Assembly (NCBI RefSeq): GCF_012935715.1
Contig: NZ_CP052860.1
Location: 3,720,001 to 3,784,000 of the forward strand
From: Pseudomonas sp. ADAK13
Lineage (GTDB): Bacteria > Pseudomonadota > Gammaproteobacteria > Pseudomonadales > Pseudomonadaceae
Direction of reading: 5' to 3'
Length of the DNA: 64,000 bases
In this document: one piece after another, positions 61,437 through 64,000 of the stretch
Numbering within the stretch: the stretch's first letter is position 1
Layout: every line of letters begins with the position of its first letter
Position numbers and translations under genes: made by a program
The notes under the pieces: generated by a model
What the model was told of the DNA's origin: nothing
The model's input: only the letters and a program-made list of their open reading frames with translations
Databases searched by the model: none

Positions 61437-62762
61437 ATGAAGACTGCCAACCCTGCCCGTGAGCCACGGGCGTTGAACAAACTGATGTTCGTCAAGCTGA
61501 TGCCCTTGCTGATCATCGCCTACGTGCTGAGCTTTCTGGACCGCACCAACATTGCCCTGGCCAAGCATCACCTGGACGTGGACCTGGGAATTTCCGCCGC
61601 CGCGTACGGCCTGGGCGCCGGGTTGTTTTTCCTGACCTATGCGCTGTCGGAAATCCCCAGCAACCTGATCATGCACAAGGTCGGCGCGCGGTTCTGGATC
61701 GCCCGGATCATGGTGACCTGGGGCCTGATTTCGGCGGCCATGGCGTTCGTCCAGGGCGAGACCTCGTTCTATGTTCTGCGCCTGCTGCTGGGCATTGCCG
61801 AAGCCGGCCTGTTTCCCGGGGTGATGCTGTACCTCACCTACTGGTTCAACCGCGAGCAACGGGCGCGGGCCACCGGGTATTTTCTGCTCGGCGTGTGTTT
61901 TGCCAACATCATCGGCGGCCCGGTGGGCGCGGCATTGATGCGCATGGACGGGATCCTCGGCTGGCACGGCTGGCAGTGGATGTTCCTGCTCGAAGGCTTG
62001 CCGGCGGTCGCGTTTGCCTGGGTGGTGTGGTGCAAGTTGCCGGACCGTCCGAGCAAGGCACCCTGGCTCTCGGCCGAAGAGGCGCGCGGGATTGAACAGC
62101 GCATCGCGATGGAGACTGACGAGGGCGCAGGCGAGGGCGGGCATTCCCTGAAAAACTGGCTGACGCCGCAAATCCTGCTGGCGATCTTTGTGTATTTTTG
62201 CCATCAGATCACCATCTACACCGTGATCTTTTTCCTGCCGAGCATTATCAGCAAATATGGCGAACTGAGCACCATGAGCGTCGGCCTGCTGACCTCATTG
62301 CCATGGATTGCCGCAGCGGCAGGCGCCGTGCTGCTGCCGCGCTTTGCGACCACGCCCACCCGTGCCCGGCGGCTGTTGATCACCGGTTTGCTGACCATGG
62401 CGGCGGGGTTGGGCATTGCCTCGGTGTCGGGGCCGGTTTTCAGCCTGTTGGGCTTCTGTGTGTCGGCGGTGATGTTCTTTGTGGTGCAGTCGATCATCTT
62501 TCTGTACCCCGCTTCACGCCTCAAGGGCGTGGCGCTGGCGGGCGGGCTGGGCTTCGTCAATGCCTGCGGGCTGCTCGGCGGGTTTGTCGGGCCGTCGGTG
62601 ATGGGCGCAATCGAGATGAGCACCGGCAATGCCATGAACGGCTTGAAAGTGATTGCCGTGGTGCTGGTGGTGGCCGCGTTGGCGGCCTTGCGTTTGCGCC
62701 AGGGGCAGGAGCCCGATCACACCAGCAATGAAGTGGGAAACCCCGAAGCCAGCACCAGATAA
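61437..62762 (+). CDS. ACS-family MFS transporter
   Basis: This 441-residue protein is of the anion:cation symporter type. The N-terminal KLMPLLIIAYVLSFLDRTNIA is the ACS signature, with SEIPSNLIMHKVGARFWIAR following. Relatives take up tartrate, phthalate and other organic anions. GAGG lies about 9 bases before the ATG at 61437. Two MFS genes in a row suggest different substrates or uptake and export. Confidence 0.9.
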   Translation: MKTANPAREPRALNKLMFVKLMPLLIIAYVLSFLDRTNIALAKHHLDVDLGISAAAYGLGAGLFFLTYALSEIPSNLIMHKVGARFWIARIMVTWGLISAAMAFVQGETSFYVLRLLLGIAEAGLFPGVMLYLTYWFNREQRARATGYFLLGVCFANIIGGPVGAALMRMDGILGWHGWQWMFLLEGLPAVAFAWVVWCKLPDRPSKAPWLSAEEARGIEQRIAMETDEGAGEGGHSLKNWLTPQILLAIFVYFCHQITIYTVIFFLPSIISKYGELSTMSVGLLTSLPWIAAAAGAVLLPRFATTPTRARRLLITGLLTMAAGLGIASVSGPVFSLLGFCVSAVMFFVVQSIIFLYPASRLKGVALAGGLGFVNACGLLGGFVGPSVMGAIEMSTGNAMNGLKVIAVVLVVAALAALRLRQGQEPDHTSNEVGNPEASTR

Positions 62763-62893
62763 GCCACGACTGCCGCCAGGCATAAACCGACAAATACCCG
62801 CAACAGTGTCCTGGCGGTGGGATGAGCGACGAATTTGATGGCCCAGAGCAAAATCCCGGCGACCAGGACGCTCAAGACAGAAATGACCAGCAC
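62717..62893 (-). CDS. Possible small membrane protein (58 aa)
   Basis: This minus-strand frame encodes 58 residues from GTG 62893, with two hydrophobic segments (about 1-19 and 32-52) around a basic loop IKFVAHPTARTLLR. The second segment ends in GFPTSLLV. No ATG is available, and the Shine-Dalgarno support is only a GAGA stretch 10 bases off. The last 46 bases overlap the MFS gene end. The regular two-segment pattern makes it worth listing, with low certainty. Confidence 0.4.
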   Translation of the reverse strand: MLVISVLSVLVAGILLWAIKFVAHPTARTLLRVFVGLCLAAVVAYLVLASGFPTSLLV

Positions 62894-63023
62894 GATGGTG
62901 TTCTCGAAAGCCTCGGAAGCTGTTTTATAGTCTCAAAGGCCCGCGTTGAACAGTGTGCGCATAGACGCAGGGCCCCGGGTGTTTCTAAACTGCCCCCTAT
63001 CCAGGGCAGTGGGGCGAGCGCCG

Positions 63024-63959
63024 ATGAATCGCAATGAATTACGCAAGGCCGACATCAACCTGATGGTGGTCTTTGAAACCTTGATGCTCGAACGCAATGT
63101 GACCCGGGTGGCCGAGAAGCTGTTTCTCGGCCAACCCACCATCAGTTCGGCCCTCAACCGCCTGCGCACGTTGTTCAATGACCCGCTGTTCATCCGCGTC
63201 GGCCATCGCATGGAACCGACCGCGCGGGCCGAAGAGATCATCAAGCACCTGTCGCCGGCCCTCGATTCATTGTCGTCGGCCCTGAGCCTGACCCACGATT
63301 TCGACCCGTCCATCAGCACCATGACCTTCCGCATCGGCCTGTCCGATGACGTCGAGTTCGGCCTGCTGCCGCCACTGCTGCGGGCCTTGCGCCAGGAGGC
63401 GCCGATGGTGGTGTTCGTGGTGCAGCACGTGGACTACTGGCGTATCCCGGACCTGCTGGCCTCCGGCGATATCACCGTCGGCATCACCCAGACCCGTGGC
63501 CTGCCGGCGAATGCCAAGCGCAAATTATTGCGGCATATCCGCCCTTGCCTGTTGCGGGCAGACGCCTCGGACAAACCCCTGACCCTCGACGAATATTGCG
63601 CACGGCCCCATGTGCTGGTGTCCCACACGGCCAACGTGTCCGGGTTTGCGGATGAATGGCTGGCGGAAATCGGCCGCAAGCGTCACGTGGTGCTCTCGGT
63701 GCCGCAATACAGCGCGCTGCCGGCGTTGCTCGCCGGCACCGACATGATCGCCAGCCTGCCGGACTACACTGCCCAGGCCATGGCCGCCGGGGGAAATCTG
63801 TTCTGTGAGCCGTTTCCGTTCGAAACCCCGACCCTGGATTTGTCCATGGTCTGGCTCAGCCACGTCGACACCGACCCGGCGGAACGCTGGATGCGCTCGC
63901 GGCTGGAGGCGTTCATGAGCGAGCGGGACATGCTGCCGGTGGTAGCGCCAAAATCTTGA
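63024..63959 (+). CDS. LysR-family transcriptional regulator (NodD-like)
   Basis: This 311-residue regulator has an N-terminal HTH, beginning DINLMVVFETLMLERNVTRV and continuing KLFLGQPTISSALNRL, and a NodD/LinR-like effector domain (HDFDPSISTMTFRIGLSDDVE in two blocks). It lies after the MFS pair and may control them or the next gene, which begins 26 bases later. The ATG at 63024 is preferred to 62946 because the family starts with the helix before DINL. Confidence 0.88.
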   Translation: MNRNELRKADINLMVVFETLMLERNVTRVAEKLFLGQPTISSALNRLRTLFNDPLFIRVGHRMEPTARAEEIIKHLSPALDSLSSALSLTHDFDPSISTMTFRIGLSDDVEFGLLPPLLRALRQEAPMVVFVVQHVDYWRIPDLLASGDITVGITQTRGLPANAKRKLLRHIRPCLLRADASDKPLTLDEYCARPHVLVSHTANVSGFADEWLAEIGRKRHVVLSVPQYSALPALLAGTDMIASLPDYTAQAMAAGGNLFCEPFPFETPTLDLSMVWLSHVDTDPAERWMRSRLEAFMSERDMLPVVAPKS

Positions 63960-63985
63960 GATAACACCTTCAGGGAGATCCACCC

Positions 63986-64000
63986 ATGACCCCATCCCGT
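63986..64000 (+). CDS. Start of a truncated gene at window edge
   Basis: The ATG at 63986 follows AGGGAGATCC at about 10 bases and continues MTPSR before the window ends. Too little remains to identify the product. Confidence 0.45.

Noticed and set aside
60064..61467. A 467-codon minus-strand open frame opposite the MFS gene
   Set aside because: Rich in His, Gly, Arg and Gln with no hydrophobic or domain pattern, typical of an antisense shadow of a membrane protein gene.
1..64000. Prophage, insertion sequence or integrative element
   Set aside because: No integrase, transposase, phage structural gene or terminal direct repeat was recognised, and both tRNA genes look intact with no adjacent insertion.

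Overview
The window reads as the chromosome of a Pseudomonas species, most likely of the P. fluorescens group. This rests on a GC-rich genome with typical Pseudomonas gene families: PhaG, algU-mucA-mucB-mucD without mucC, an OprD-type porin with a tct system, and BamC/PurC synteny. Intergenic REP doublets (REPINs) of two sequence types also fit. I see no integrase, transposase, prophage or CRISPR array. The accessory content is catabolic clusters and two type II toxin-antitoxin pairs.

Region 1 (1-10.6 kb): the 3' end of a tRNA-Gly, phaG, an RsuA-type pseudouridine synthase with a CWC protein, then a leftward guanidine-use operon. The operon order is binding protein, permease, ATPase, two DUF1989 carboxyguanidine deiminase subunits, and a biotin-dependent carboxylase. 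A guanidine-I (ykkC) riboswitch and a sigma-54 type promoter precede it. A REPIN sits in frame inside the carboxylase gene. Allophanate hydrolase, the last enzyme of the pathway, is absent from the window.

Region 2 (10.7-21.4 kb): a Tyr-rich lipoprotein, a small secreted protein, an enoyl-CoA hydratase family protein and ung. These are followed by a tripartite tricarboxylate transport locus (OprD-type porin, tctC, tctB, tctA and an AbrB-family membrane protein) divergent from the tctD-tctE two-component system. Hfq/Crc-type A-rich motifs lie just upstream of the porin and tctC.

Region 3 (21.4-38 kb): mostly core genes. They include an HDOD protein, ygfZ, sdhE-ygfX, nadB, algU-mucA-mucB-mucD with two AlgU-type promoters, bepA, a TusA-like protein, an AI-2E family permease, bcp-gcvR, and dapA-bamC-MBL-purC followed by tRNA-Ser.

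Region 4 (38-52.5 kb): higBA with a promoter-embedded operator, and cytochrome b561, a TPR protein, an ECF sigma and its anti-sigma. The sigma gene appears to start at ATC. Next is an unrecognised protein with deaminase-like HAE and CPC motifs, then AraC, SDR and LysR genes. An MHS transporter, M20 amidohydrolase and HDAC-like amidohydrolase cluster follows, then a chemoreceptor, a membrane-anchored propeller-like protein, and parDE with a 23-bp palindromic operator.

Region 5 (52.5-64 kb): a LysR, an orphan ModA-like binding protein and an MHS symporter; a 48-residue charged protein, a REPIN and a VOC protein. A catabolic cluster follows: GntR, SDR, BKACE, SMP-30 lactonase, two MFS transporters and LysR. 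Its substrate cannot be read from sequence alone.
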